DNA of 60,790 nt, from NCBI GenBank assembly GCA_902799655.1, contig CADCBH010000008.1, forward strand, positions 1 to 60,790, read 5' to 3'. The notes beneath the pieces were generated by a model that saw only the letters and a program-made list of their open reading frames with translations, made no database searches and was not told where the DNA came from. The DNA comes from an uncultured Bacteroidales bacterium. GTDB taxonomy: Bacteria > Bacteroidota > Bacteroidia > Bacteroidales > Bacteroidaceae. Both the position numbers and the translations under genes were made by a program. Shown here piece by piece: positions 1 through 7,980 of the stretch. Positions within the stretch are counted from its first letter, which is position 1; the number at the start of each line of letters is the position of its first letter.

Positions 1-96
1 AGCTGCGCAGCAGATAGCGAGGATAATCCATGCTTCCTTAACACCTCCGAAGCCCGACTTTTTGGCCTGGGCTGTAGCCTTTGTTGTTGTTGCCAT
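1..96 (-). CDS. MotA/TolQ/ExbB-like proton channel protein, N-terminal fragment
   Basis: Only the first 32 codons are in the window; the rest lies to the left. The start is MATTTKATAQAKKSGFGG followed by a hydrophobic stretch (EAWIILAICCAA). From memory this matches Bacteroidetes ExbB/TolQ proteins, which have a short basic, Ala/Thr-rich cytoplasmic head before the first membrane helix. Such proteins use the proton motive force with ExbD and TonB to energise outer-membrane transporters. A TAnnTTTG -7 element at 163-170 reads toward it. The assignment is family recognition from a short stretch, so moderately sure. Confidence 0.5.
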   Translation of the reverse strand, partial: MATTTKATAQAKKSGFGGVKEAWIILAICCAA

Positions 97-156
97 AAAT
101 TTTGTAATTTTTTAGTTATTAAATGAATTAAGTTGTAGATGTTCTATAGTGATATC

Positions 157-198
157 ATTCGGCAAAGATAGTAATTTCACATGTACTATCTGCCGAAT
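157..198. repeat. Imperfect palindrome over the exbB-like promoter
   Basis: The arms are 157-173 and 184-198: ATTCGGCA pairs with TGCCGAAT, and GATAGTA pairs with TACTATC, with a 2-nt bulge and a 10-nt loop. The left arm contains the minus-strand -7 element. There is no T-run, so an operator fits better than an intrinsic terminator of aspC. Confidence 0.6.
163..170 (-). promoter_or_regulatory. Candidate -7 element of the ExbB-like gene
   Basis: The minus strand reads TATCTTTG, matching the Bacteroidetes -7 consensus TAnnTTTG, 66 nt upstream of the ATG at 96. No clear -33 TTTG is seen. It lies in the left arm of the palindrome 157-198. Confidence 0.5.
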
Positions 199-229
199 TA
201 AGAACTTTTAACTCAATAAAAGCTCAAAA

Positions 230-1426
230 TTATCTCAAATCACCCAAAGATTCCTTTATACGACGCATTGCTTCGACGATATTTTCGTCGCTCGTAGCAT
301 AACTCATGCGGAAACAATCGGGGTCGCCAAAGGCATCGCCACCTACTGTTGCTACATGTCCATGCTCAAGCAGATACATTGCCAAGTCAGTGCTATTGCT
401 GATGACATTGCCCTCTGGAGTGGTCTTGCCATAGAAATTGCTGCACTTGGGGAACAGGTAGAAAGCACCCTCTGGGACATTGACCTCCAAACCCGGAATC
501 TCCTTAGCGAGCTTGACGATGAGGTCGCGACGGCGCTCAAAGGCTTGACGCATGTCTTCGACGCACTGCTGACTCTGGGTATAGGCAAACTCTGCCGCCT
601 TCTGGCTGACGGAACATGGGCCACTGGTGTATTGGCCTTGCAACTTATTGCAACCTTTGACAATCCATTCGGGAGCAGCAATGTAGCCAATACGCCAACC
701 TGTCATGGCATAGGCTTTGCTGACACCATTGACAATGATGGCGCGCTCCTTCATGCCTTCAAACTGGGCAATCGACTCGTGTTTGCCGATATAGTTGATG
801 TGTTCGTAGATCTCGTCAGCCAACACAAAAAGATCATCGTGACGCAGAATCACCTCAGCCAAAGCTTTCAGTTCCTCACGGCTGTAGACGCTACCCGTAG
901 GATTACTGGGTGAGCAGAGAATCAGCATGCGGGTCTTGGGCGTGATGGCAGCCTCCAACTGAGCGGCAGTCATCTTGAAGTTCTGGTCGAATCCTGCCTC
1001 GACAAAGACGGGCGTTCCACCAGCAAGCTTCACCATCTGTGGATAGCTGACCCAATAGGGTGTAGGGATGATGACCTCCTCACCATCATTGACGAGAGCC
1101 ATCACGGTGTTGCATACACTCTGCTTAGCACCATTGGATACCAGAATCTCTGAAGGCTGGTAGTGTAGGTGGTTCTCACGTTCCAGTTTGCGGGCTATGG
1201 CCTGACGCAGGTCGGGATATCCAGGAACAGGTGAGTAGCGAGAGTAGTTCTCGTCAATAGCCATCTTGGCTGCCTGTTTAATGTGATCGGGCGTGTTGAA
1301 GTCGGGTTCGCCGACACTCATGTTAATCACGTCGATGCCCTGGGCTTTCATCTCGGAACTTTTCTGTGACATCGCCAGAGTTGCCGACGGTGCCAGACGT
1401 TGCAAACGGTCAGATAGTTGTGCCAT
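230..1426 (-). CDS. aspC: PLP-dependent class I aminotransferase (aspartate aminotransferase type)
   Basis: 398 residues, normal for fold-type I subgroup I-gamma aminotransferases. Visible motifs: NPTG at 175-178, the PLP-contacting Asp/Tyr in DEIYEH near 204, the Schiff-base lysine K237 in NGVSKAYAMTGWRIGY, and an arginine (R245) in the same motif. The family transfers the amino group of aspartate to 2-oxoglutarate in the cytoplasm; some members also use prephenate, which cannot be separated here by eye. The start is the first Met, 29 nt below a good -7 element (1456-1463). It is followed by the ExbB-like gene on the same strand, with its own candidate promoter between them. Confidence 0.9.
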   Translation of the reverse strand: MAQLSDRLQRLAPSATLAMSQKSSEMKAQGIDVINMSVGEPDFNTPDHIKQAAKMAIDENYSRYSPVPGYPDLRQAIARKLERENHLHYQPSEILVSNGAKQSVCNTVMALVNDGEEVIIPTPYWVSYPQMVKLAGGTPVFVEAGFDQNFKMTAAQLEAAITPKTRMLILCSPSNPTGSVYSREELKALAEVILRHDDLFVLADEIYEHINYIGKHESIAQFEGMKERAIIVNGVSKAYAMTGWRIGYIAAPEWIVKGCNKLQGQYTSGPCSVSQKAAEFAYTQSQQCVEDMRQAFERRRDLIVKLAKEIPGLEVNVPEGAFYLFPKCSNFYGKTTPEGNVISNSTDLAMYLLEHGHVATVGGDAFGDPDCFRMSYATSDENIVEAMRRIKESLGDLR

Positions 1427-1455
1427 ATTCTTACTTTTTGTGTATAATCAGCGTG

Positions 1456-1463
1456 CAAAAGTA
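1456..1463 (-). promoter_or_regulatory. aspC promoter, -7 element
   Basis: The minus strand reads TACTTTTG (TAnnTTTG), with TTCG 20 nt further upstream in the -33 position. It lies between the ribBA stop (1550) and the aspC start (1426). Confidence 0.6.
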
Positions 1464-1549
1464 CTCATTTTATTTATTTTAAACGAATGTTTGCATCACT
1501 AAATCATACGGTCATTGCTATTTTTATTCTTTTTTAATCCTAATAGATG

Positions 1550-2761
1550 CTATTTCAAGTGCAATGTATGACCCATGCGGTCCTGTTTCGTCTTCAAGTA
1601 GCGTAAGTTGTAGGGATTGGGCGTGGTCTCAATGGGTATGTTTTCCACGATTTCCAAGCCATAAGCTTCCAGACCGACACGTTTAACAGGATTGTTGGTC
1701 ATGAGACGCATCTTCTGCACGCCTAACATACGTAGAATCTGTGCACCGCAACCATAGTCGCGCTCGTCGGGCTTGAATCCCAGATGCACGTTGGCATCGA
1801 CAGTATCGAGCCCCTGCTCCTGCAATTTATAGGCGGCGATCTTGTTCATCAGACCTATACCACGACCTTCCTGTTGCATGTAGACGATGACGCCACGGCC
1901 TTCCTTTTCAATCATCTGCATGGCCTTGTGGAGCTGCTCACCGCAGTCACACCGCTTAGAGCCGAGGATGTCGCCAGTCATGCAACTGGAATGAACGCGT
2001 ACAAGAATAGGCTCGTCTTTCTGCCATTCGCCTTTGATGAGTGCCAGATGCTCCTGGCCATTTGACTTCTGACGGAATGGTATCAGGCGGAAATGGCCGT
2101 AGTCGGTGGGCATATCTACTTCTTCACCTTTCTCGACAATGCTTTCCTTCTGCAAACGGTATGCAATAAGGTCCTTGATAGTGATGATTTTTAGGCTGTG
2201 CTCCTTAGCAAACTCCATGAGTTGAGGCATCCGCGCCATGGTGCCGTCTTCGTTCATAATCTCGATAAGGGCACCAGCTGGGTAGAGACCACAGAGTTTG
2301 CAGAGGTCAACAGCAGCCTCAGTATGGCCTGAGCGGCGCAACACGCCATTGTCTTGGGCATAAAGCGGATTGATATGGCCTGGGCGGGCAAAAGTCGTAG
2401 CTTTTGAGTCGGGGTCGGCCAGTGCACGGATTGTAGCTGCACGGTCGTGAGCAGAGACTCCCGTTGTGCAGCCTTCAATCTTGTCTACCGTAACGGTGAA
2501 TGGTGTACCTAGCAGTGAGGTATTGTCTTGTACTTGATGGGGTAGGTCGAGCTCCTCGGCACGACTGATGCTTAGTGGAGCGCACAAGACGCCACGCGCT
2601 TTCTTCAGCATAAAGTTAACCATCTCTGGCGTAATCTTTTCCGCGGCACAGATGAGGTCGCCCTCATTCTCGCGGTCTTCGTCATCGACTACAATAACAA
2701 AGCGTCCCGCCTTAAAATCGACGAGGGCCTCTTCGATGGTGTTCAGTTTCAGTAGTTCCAT
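1550..2761 (-). CDS. ribBA: Bifunctional riboflavin enzyme RibBA (DHBP synthase / GTP cyclohydrolase II)
   Basis: 403 residues from the chosen start ([13 protein letters not shown]). An earlier in-frame Met would overlap the upstream gene and add a non-conserved tail. The N-terminal half is RibB, with the acidic motif [11 protein letters not shown] that binds Mg and ribulose 5-phosphate. The C-terminal half is RibA, with the zinc cysteines in [15 protein letters not shown] near residue 260. The two halves catalyse the first committed steps of riboflavin synthesis, from ribulose 5-phosphate and GTP. It follows the lptF-like gene by 22 nt with no promoter motif between, so the two are probably cotranscribed. 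Confidence 0.95.
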   Translation of the reverse strand: MELLKLNTIEEALVDFKAGRFVIVVDDEDRENEGDLICAAEKITPEMVNFMLKKARGVLCAPLSISRAEELDLPHQVQDNTSLLGTPFTVTVDKIEGCTTGVSAHDRAATIRALADPDSKATTFARPGHINPLYAQDNGVLRRSGHTEAAVDLCKLCGLYPAGALIEIMNEDGTMARMPQLMEFAKEHSLKIITIKDLIAYRLQKESIVEKGEEVDMPTDYGHFRLIPFRQKSNGQEHLALIKGEWQKDEPILVRVHSSCMTGDILGSKRCDCGEQLHKAMQMIEKEGRGVIVYMQQEGRGIGLMNKIAAYKLQEQGLDTVDANVHLGFKPDERDYGCGAQILRMLGVQKMRLMTNNPVKRVGLEAYGLEIVENIPIETTPNPYNLRYLKTKQDRMGHTLHLK

Positions 2762-2783
2762 ATATTTTGTATCCTTAATATAC

Positions 2784-4694
2784 TTATTTATTATTATTGA
2801 GAAGCTCATGAATTCGCTTCACCAAACGATCATTGGTGCGCAGGATGTGCTGCAGATCCTTATATAGCCTAAAGCGGAAGCGTAGCATGCGGAAATAGAA
2901 GAACACACCCGTGGGTATGAACACACCCGTCAGTACGTTGAGCCACTTGCGTTGGAAAGGACGTGTGTGGGCATGCGTTGCTATAATGGGATATTGGTTC
3001 AACAGCATCAGGATGTACTTGTTGCGAGCATATGACAAGTCCTCAATGGTTTCTTCCAAGCGGTCGTTGATTTGGGCGATGTCGTGATCGTCTCCAGGGC
3101 GGAAGAATACCTTGACAGGACTTGGCCAGCGTAACAGTTTATGTTCCTCCATATAGCGGTTGATAGCAATGTTAATCTCCTGCAGATGCTCTATGTCTGC
3201 TTCGTATTTAGGATCTTCAATGATTACCTCCTTGCGCGTGATGCTGCGCTTGGTTCGTAGGCCAAGGATGCGCATAAAGATGCTCTTATAAAGATCCATA
3301 TTGAAGACTGTAGAGTCTTTGTTGGCCTTGTAGGTAAAGAACATGGCAATAGGTGATAGCACAGCAGTTCCGAGGAACTTGCCAAACCATACAGTCCACT
3401 CGTCAATACGTGCCATACGATAGCCAGTGTTGTCAAGGATGTAGAACACGATGAACACGATAACCGATATGATGACAGGTACACCTAGTCCACCTTTGCG
3501 AATGATGGCACCCAATGGCGCTCCGATGAAAAAGAAGATGATGCACGACAGTGATAGCGTAAACTTATTGATGGCTTCCATCTGGTGCATGCGCTCTTCG
3601 CGGTTGAGCCATTCAGAGTATTCGGCTTTAAACTCTAGATTGCCAGCAGCCATCTGTACATCGTTTGCCGCTACAGATACCACACGCTGTTTCTGTTCTG
3701 TACTCATGTGTTGAAACAGTGAGTCTATCAAATGGCTTCGTCCTGCCGTCTCTTTTTCCGCCCTTGTCGAATCAGACGGCATCAGCGATGGTCGCATGTA
3801 TACAATTTGTTTGCCTTCTTGATAATATTGATGGCCTACCGAATCGTTGAACTCGCGAATAGAATCCAAATCGTGGACAATACGGCTCAGTCCCTTAGAA
3901 CGGGCATCGGCAGAGATGCCTCCCAATTCGGCCATATTGAAACCACCATCAAAGTCAAGCAGGATTTTCTTGGTAGAGAAAGTTTCGCGGCGATAGGGAA
4001 TGTTAGCTGATACATTCATACCCGACTGACGCATGTTTTCAAACCACTCGCCGCTATATAGCGTCAGCAACAGGTGCTTCTTCTCAGCAGTAGACTGAAT
4101 GCGACCCGAGTCTGCAAGGATAACGGCGGCATCTTCATATCCTCCGTTCATGCGGTATATCATGATGCCATATAGTACTCCTCGCTCCATATCCTTCTTC
4201 TGTACATAGAGGTTGGAGTTGGGAATGCCGTCGTAAAAAATACCCTCAGGAATTTCCACCTCAGGATTCTTCTGTTTCATGGAAATCAACAACTGCTGGA
4301 ATGAGATGAAGGCTCTCGGACCAATCACTTCCTGAAAATAGAAAGACATACAGGCTATAGCGATGGTGATGACAATCAGCGAGCGCATGGCTTGCATTAA
4401 CGAAATGCCAGCAGCTTTGATGGCTGTGAGTTCAGAACTCTCACCTAAATTACCGAAAGAAATCAGGGAAGACAGCAGAATCGCCAAAGGAAAAGCTTGT
4501 GGCATCAGCATCAATCCCATATACCAAAAGAACTGTGCCAGAATTTCCATTGACAATCCTTTGCCAATCAGCTCATCTACATAACGCCACAAGAACTGCA
4601 TCATCAGCACAAATTGGCAGATGAAGAAAGTGGCCATAAACAGCAAGCCGAACTGTTTGGCAACAAATATGTCTAATTTCTTAACACGAAACAT
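2784..4694 (-). CDS. LptF/LptG (YjgP/YjgQ) family LPS export permease
   Basis: 636 residues. Membrane helices lie near residues 13-35, 55-77 and 100-120, followed by a large periplasmic domain. A second helix cluster follows near 380-460, and then a long charged C-terminal tail with another hydrophobic segment near the end. This is the YjgP/YjgQ layout: the permease works with the LptB ATPase to pull lipopolysaccharide out of the inner membrane. E. coli LptF and LptG are about 360 residues; the extra 200-residue C-terminal region is, from memory, common in Bacteroidetes members. A -7 element lies at 4706-4713. I cannot tell LptF from LptG. Confidence 0.85.
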   Translation of the reverse strand: MFRVKKLDIFVAKQFGLLFMATFFICQFVLMMQFLWRYVDELIGKGLSMEILAQFFWYMGLMLMPQAFPLAILLSSLISFGNLGESSELTAIKAAGISLMQAMRSLIVITIAIACMSFYFQEVIGPRAFISFQQLLISMKQKNPEVEIPEGIFYDGIPNSNLYVQKKDMERGVLYGIMIYRMNGGYEDAAVILADSGRIQSTAEKKHLLLTLYSGEWFENMRQSGMNVSANIPYRRETFSTKKILLDFDGGFNMAELGGISADARSKGLSRIVHDLDSIREFNDSVGHQYYQEGKQIVYMRPSLMPSDSTRAEKETAGRSHLIDSLFQHMSTEQKQRVVSVAANDVQMAAGNLEFKAEYSEWLNREERMHQMEAINKFTLSLSCIIFFFIGAPLGAIIRKGGLGVPVIISVIVFIVFYILDNTGYRMARIDEWTVWFGKFLGTAVLSPIAMFFTYKANKDSTVFNMDLYKSIFMRILGLRTKRSITRKEVIIEDPKYEADIEHLQEINIAINRYMEEHKLLRWPSPVKVFFRPGDDHDIAQINDRLEETIEDLSYARNKYILMLLNQYPIIATHAHTRPFQRKWLNVLTGVFIPTGVFFYFRMLRFRFRLYKDLQHILRTNDRLVKRIHELLNNNK

Positions 4695-4705
4695 GTTTCA
4701 GCCTG

Positions 4706-4713
4706 CAAAATTA
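4706..4713 (-). promoter_or_regulatory. Candidate -7 element of the LptF/G-like gene
   Basis: The minus strand reads TAATTTTG, ending 11 nt before the ATG at 4694, so the transcript leader would be only a few nucleotides. Confidence 0.5.
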
Positions 4714-4720
4714 TAAAAAA

Positions 4721-4832
4721 ACTACGAATTACACGAATTTTACGAATGATTATTTATGAATTGGTTCAAAACGTGAGGTGCAGAGGCAAATGGCCATGCC
4801 ACTGTGATTCGTAGAATTTGTGATATTCGTAG
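4721..4832. repeat. Long interrupted inverted repeat of TACGAAT-type units
   Basis: Arms of about 28 nt at 4721-4748 and 4805-4832 are roughly 80% complementary. Each arm is built from repeats of ACGAATT/TACGAAT. A small palindrome (ATGGCCAT) sits in the roughly 56-nt centre. It fills the gap between the START-like gene stop and the lptF-like promoter. It could be a REP/MITE-like element or a processing or terminator structure. Confidence 0.6.
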
Positions 4833-4841
4833 CTCTGGAGA

Positions 4842-5246
4842 CTACAACCCGCTGACACGATGGAGACGCTCCAGATTGTCATCCCAAATGCCGCGAAGGT
4901 CGGCAGCTTCGTCATCGTCATCAGCATAGTCGGTGATGAGCAGACTCAAATGCCCGGTTTCGTTACTCTTGGCGATGCGTAACTCCCAGTAGGCTTCTGG
5001 TGTATCCTCGTGGTAGTCCCACATCAGTCGGATGTGGTCAAACTTCTCCACGTGAAGAATGCGTGACTGTTTCGTGTCGCGTTCTGTCCACGGCTGTCCC
5101 CATGTGAAGGTCATTGTCTCATTGTCAGCTTCTTCTACCACTTTGTCTGCCAGCCACTTTTGCATGCCTGCAGCATTACTAATCATGTCCCACACAATTT
5201 TAGGAGAATTGGTAGCGAGAGGGTATTCGATGGTCAGTTTTTGCAT
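4842..5246 (-). CDS. START-like domain (SRPBCC/AHSA1 superfamily) protein
   Basis: 134 residues. The pattern is that of the helix-grip fold: an N-terminal strand (QKLTIEYPLAT), a segment like AHSA1 proteins (VWDMISNAAGMQKWLAD), and central Trp/Tyr-rich strands (ITFTWGQPW-like, ending in WELRIAKS). A very acidic DYADDDDEAAD stretch precedes the long C-terminal helix that closes the ligand cavity in this fold. The ligand and function are unknown. It stands alone, with its own -7 element at 5291-5298 and the tRNA gene divergent to it. Confidence 0.8.
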   Translation of the reverse strand: MQKLTIEYPLATNSPKIVWDMISNAAGMQKWLADKVVEEADNETMTFTWGQPWTERDTKQSRILHVEKFDHIRLMWDYHEDTPEAYWELRIAKSNETGHLSLLITDYADDDDEAADLRGIWDDNLERLHRVSGL

Positions 5247-5290
5247 AATATTGTCATTTTTTGGGTATTCGAACTTAGAGTTTTACTCTG

Positions 5291-5298
5291 CAAAAATA
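5291..5298 (-). promoter_or_regulatory. Candidate -7 element of the START-like gene
   Basis: The minus strand reads TATTTTTG, 44 nt upstream of the ATG at 5246. It is divergent to the tRNA promoter at 5339-5369. Confidence 0.45.
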
Positions 5299-5338
5299 CA
5301 AAAAAAAATGGAAACAGAGCGTTTTTTTGAGAAAAAGT

Positions 5339-5369
5339 TTTGGTAATTCGAAATAAATGTCTACCTTTG
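5339..5369 (+). promoter_or_regulatory. tRNA promoter (TTTG-N19-TACCTTTG)
   Basis: A -33 TTTG at 5339-5342 and -7 TACCTTTG at 5362-5369 with a 19-nt spacer, a full Bacteroidetes promoter 21 nt upstream of the mature tRNA. Confidence 0.75.
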
Positions 5370-5390
5370 CACCCGCTTTAAAGCAATGAT

Positions 5391-5464
5391 GGCGGGGTAG
5401 CTCAGCTGGTTAGAGCGTCGGATTCATAATCCGGAGGTCGAGGGTTCGGGTCCCCCTCCCGCTA
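5391..5464 (+). tRNA. tRNA with CAU anticodon, probably elongator tRNA-Met
   Basis: 74 nt. It folds as a cloverleaf: acceptor GGCGGGG with TCCCGCT (G-U at both ends), a D-arm with AGCTGGTTAGAG, anticodon stem TCGGA/TCCGG around TTCATAA, a T-loop TTCGGGT, and discriminator A. The encoded CCA is absent. It lacks the initiator hallmarks (unpaired 1:72, three G-C pairs in the anticodon stem), so it is not fMet. A lysidine-modified Ile tRNA shares the CAU anticodon and cannot be fully excluded. Confidence 0.9.
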
Positions 5465-5474
5465 CTTAGAATAG

Positions 5475-5503
5475 GAAAAAGGAGGGTTAGCCCCTCCTTT
5501 TTT
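5475..5503. terminator. Bidirectional intrinsic terminator (tRNA / GH3 gene)
   Basis: The hairpin AAAAGGAGGG / CCCTCCTTTT has a 5-nt loop, with T6 on the plus strand and an A-run on the other side. It serves the tRNA on the plus strand and, 5 nt below its stop, the glycosidase gene on the minus strand. Confidence 0.85.
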
Positions 5504-5507
5504 CATA

Positions 5508-7862
5508 TTATCTCTTCAATAAGTTTAGCGGCTGCTGCGGTGCCAGTGCATTGCTAACTTTTTCAGTATATTCAGTCAGTTTTAGAGGAGTGGTGAACTT
5601 GATGTCACGGCTGGAGGAGCCAATGCGGAAGGTGTAGGTACCACTTTCGGCGAACCACTGAGAGTTGGCTTCGTCGAAACTTGTAAGGTCACGTCTCTCC
5701 ACTGTCATTGTCAGTGTCTGACTTTCACCGGGCTGAAGTTCACGGGTTTTGGCAAAAGCTTTCAACTCTTGAACGGGCTTTTCAAGACGTCCTTCAGGGG
5801 CTGTCACATAGACTTGGGCTACTTCCTTGCCACTCATCTTGCCTGTATTCTTAATAGTGATGCTGATATCGACATTGTTGCCACGATTCTTGACAACCGG
5901 TTTTGAGAATTCGAAACAGGTGTAGGAAAGACCAAAGCCGAAGGGGTAGGCAACGTCGCGATTAAATGTATCGAAATAGCGGTAACCTACATAAATATCT
6001 TCATCATGGTTGGTATATGCATGGCCAGGGATAGGGGTGCTGCTACCAACCATCATTTTGAAGCTGTAATCGTCGATATTGCCCGGAAAACTCTTAGTAG
6101 AAGCATGGTCAGATGCTGCGATAGGCCAGGTCATTGGAAGTTTGCCAGAAGGATTGACCTTACCCATGAGGAGGTCAGCAATAGAGTTGCCGCCTTCCAT
6201 ACCAGGTTGCCAAGCGCAGAGAATGGCGTCAGGATAACCACTCCATGAGGCTGTTTCGATGACGGAACCGGAGTTGATGATGACGATGACGGGTTTACCG
6301 GCAGCATGGAATGCGTTGCAAACATCGGTGATGAGCGCGCGCTCTTCAGGGATGAGGTTGAACTCGGTATTGAGGTCGCGGTCGACACCCTCACCAGCCT
6401 GACGACCTATGGTGATAATGGCAGCATCCGCAGTCTTCACCTCGTTGTTGATGGCAATAGGTGAAATGGAAATCTCAGGATACTTTTGTTGTCCGAACAT
6501 CTCCATTTGGTACCATTTGGCAGGATGACGCTCAGCTTGGAATTTCACCTTGGCATATTCAATATATTTGCGATAGATATTGGTGAGGGTTGGTGAAGAG
6601 GCGATGCCGACATTCTTCAGACCACCCAGCATATCGACAATGTAGGGTGGATGAACACAACCAGAACCCGTACCGCCAGAGAAAAAGTCGTAGGAGTTCT
6701 CGCCAAAGAGTGCAACAGTCTTGATGGCCCCAGCTTTCCAAGGCAGTGACCCATTGTTCTTCAGCATGACAATACCCTCAGCAGCACTTTGACGGGTGAT
6801 GGCTGCATGTGCTTTGAAATCGGGATCGTTGGATGCTGGATACTTATGGAAGCTAGGTGTTTTGACGATATATTCCAGCATACGACGTACGTTTCGGTTG
6901 ACATCAGCTATATCGAGTTTTCCACTCTTAACCCCCTCAACAATCTCTTGCACCTGAGCTGGTTGACCGGGTTCCATGAGGTCGTTACCGGCATGTACTT
7001 CACTGATGGTGGTCAATCCTTGACGGATGCCAATCCAGTCGGTCATGACAATACCTTGGTATCCCCAGTCATCACGCAAGATCTTGGTGAGCAGATCGTG
7101 GTTGCCCATCGAATACTGCCCATTAATCTTGTTATAGGAGGCCATGATGGTCCATGGGTTACTTTCTCGAACAGCAATCTCAAAGCCCTTCAGATAGAGC
7201 TCGCGGGCAGCACGCTGGCTGACACGTTCGTCAACGCTGGTACGGTCGGTCTCTTGTGAGTTGACAGCAAAATGTTTAGCAGAGACACCGACACCCTGGC
7301 TCTGTACGCCATTGATGTATGCAGCAGCGATTTTACCCGTCAGTAGAGGGTCTTCAGAGTAGTACTCGAAATTGCGTCCGCAGAGGGGATTGCGATGCAG
7401 ATTCATTCCCGGACCGAGAATAACATCGCAACGATACTCCTTGGTTTCGTTGCCGATAGCTTCTCCGACTTTACCTACTAACTCTGTATTCCATGTAGAT
7501 GCCAGACAGGAACCGATAGGGAAAGCAGTTGCGTAATAGGTCTTGGTAGTTCCTTCTCGGGTTGGGTCGATGCGAACACCAGCAGGACCGTCAGTCAGTA
7601 CTGTAGCAGGAATGCCGAGACGTGCAATCTGTGGAGATGTACCAGCTGCACCAGCCACCAGATCTGCTTCTCCTCCTACCACTGCTCCTGTACCGAAGAA
7701 GTTGTTGGCACCGCCAACCAGTAGCTTTGCTTTTTCTTCCAATGTCATTGCCTGCAATATTTCGTCGATATTGTCGGCACGTAACTTAAGATTTTGTGCA
7801 TTCATTGTTGTTGTCGTTAGTAAGGCCATGAGGCCAAAGAGAAATAGTCGCTTGGTTTTCAT
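5508..7862 (-). CDS. bglX: Glycoside hydrolase family 3 (beta-glucosidase BglX type)
   Basis: 784 residues from the start chosen at MKTKRLFLFG, which begins a signal peptide (hydrophobic core, then NAQ); an upstream Met adds a non-signal tail. Domain order is typical GH3: an N-terminal barrel with the nucleophile Asp in VMTDW (near residue 274) and the KHF motif, then a flexoglucosidase-like alpha/beta sandwich, then a C-terminal Fn3-like domain. The enzyme would act in the periplasm, cutting single sugars from the non-reducing end of beta-glucosides or xylosides; the exact sugar is not readable. It is a single gene with a well-formed promoter (7894-7925) and terminator (5475-5503). Confidence 0.92.
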   Translation of the reverse strand: MKTKRLFLFGLMALLTTTTMNAQNLKLRADNIDEILQAMTLEEKAKLLVGGANNFFGTGAVVGGEADLVAGAAGTSPQIARLGIPATVLTDGPAGVRIDPTREGTTKTYYATAFPIGSCLASTWNTELVGKVGEAIGNETKEYRCDVILGPGMNLHRNPLCGRNFEYYSEDPLLTGKIAAAYINGVQSQGVGVSAKHFAVNSQETDRTSVDERVSQRAARELYLKGFEIAVRESNPWTIMASYNKINGQYSMGNHDLLTKILRDDWGYQGIVMTDWIGIRQGLTTISEVHAGNDLMEPGQPAQVQEIVEGVKSGKLDIADVNRNVRRMLEYIVKTPSFHKYPASNDPDFKAHAAITRQSAAEGIVMLKNNGSLPWKAGAIKTVALFGENSYDFFSGGTGSGCVHPPYIVDMLGGLKNVGIASSPTLTNIYRKYIEYAKVKFQAERHPAKWYQMEMFGQQKYPEISISPIAINNEVKTADAAIITIGRQAGEGVDRDLNTEFNLIPEERALITDVCNAFHAAGKPVIVIINSGSVIETASWSGYPDAILCAWQPGMEGGNSIADLLMGKVNPSGKLPMTWPIAASDHASTKSFPGNIDDYSFKMMVGSSTPIPGHAYTNHDEDIYVGYRYFDTFNRDVAYPFGFGLSYTCFEFSKPVVKNRGNNVDISITIKNTGKMSGKEVAQVYVTAPEGRLEKPVQELKAFAKTRELQPGESQTLTMTVERRDLTSFDEANSQWFAESGTYTFRIGSSSRDIKFTTPLKLTEYTEKVSNALAPQQPLNLLKR

Positions 7863-7893
7863 AATGAAAAGTATAGTATGGGTTGTTGGTTTA

Positions 7894-7925
7894 CAAAAGT
7901 ACATTTTTTTCTTGGAAATAACAAA
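7894..7925 (-). promoter_or_regulatory. GH3 gene promoter (TTTG-N20-TACTTTTG)
   Basis: Read on the minus strand: -33 TTTG (7922-7925), a 20-nt spacer, then -7 TACTTTTG (7894-7901), 31 nt before the chosen ATG. Confidence 0.75.
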
Positions 7926-7964
7926 TTTCTATCTATGTTTTCATGTTTTTTACAATAATTATTG

Positions 7965-7972
7965 TATCTTTG
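7965..7972 (+). promoter_or_regulatory. Candidate -7 element of the SpoIIE-domain gene
   Basis: TATCTTTG matches TAnnTTTG, 8 nt before the ATG at 7981, so the leader would be very short. No clear -33 TTTG is seen. Confidence 0.5.
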
Positions 7973-7980
7973 CAGCGTTA

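Noticed and set aside
5391-5464. Initiator tRNA-fMet
   Set aside because: Position 1:72 is a G-U pair and the anticodon stem lacks the three consecutive G-C pairs of initiators.
7543-7980. N-terminal extension of the SpoIIE-domain gene
   Set aside because: It would run through the GH3 gene and both promoters; the residues are Ser/Pro/Arg-rich and not like the family. ATG 7981 is preferred.
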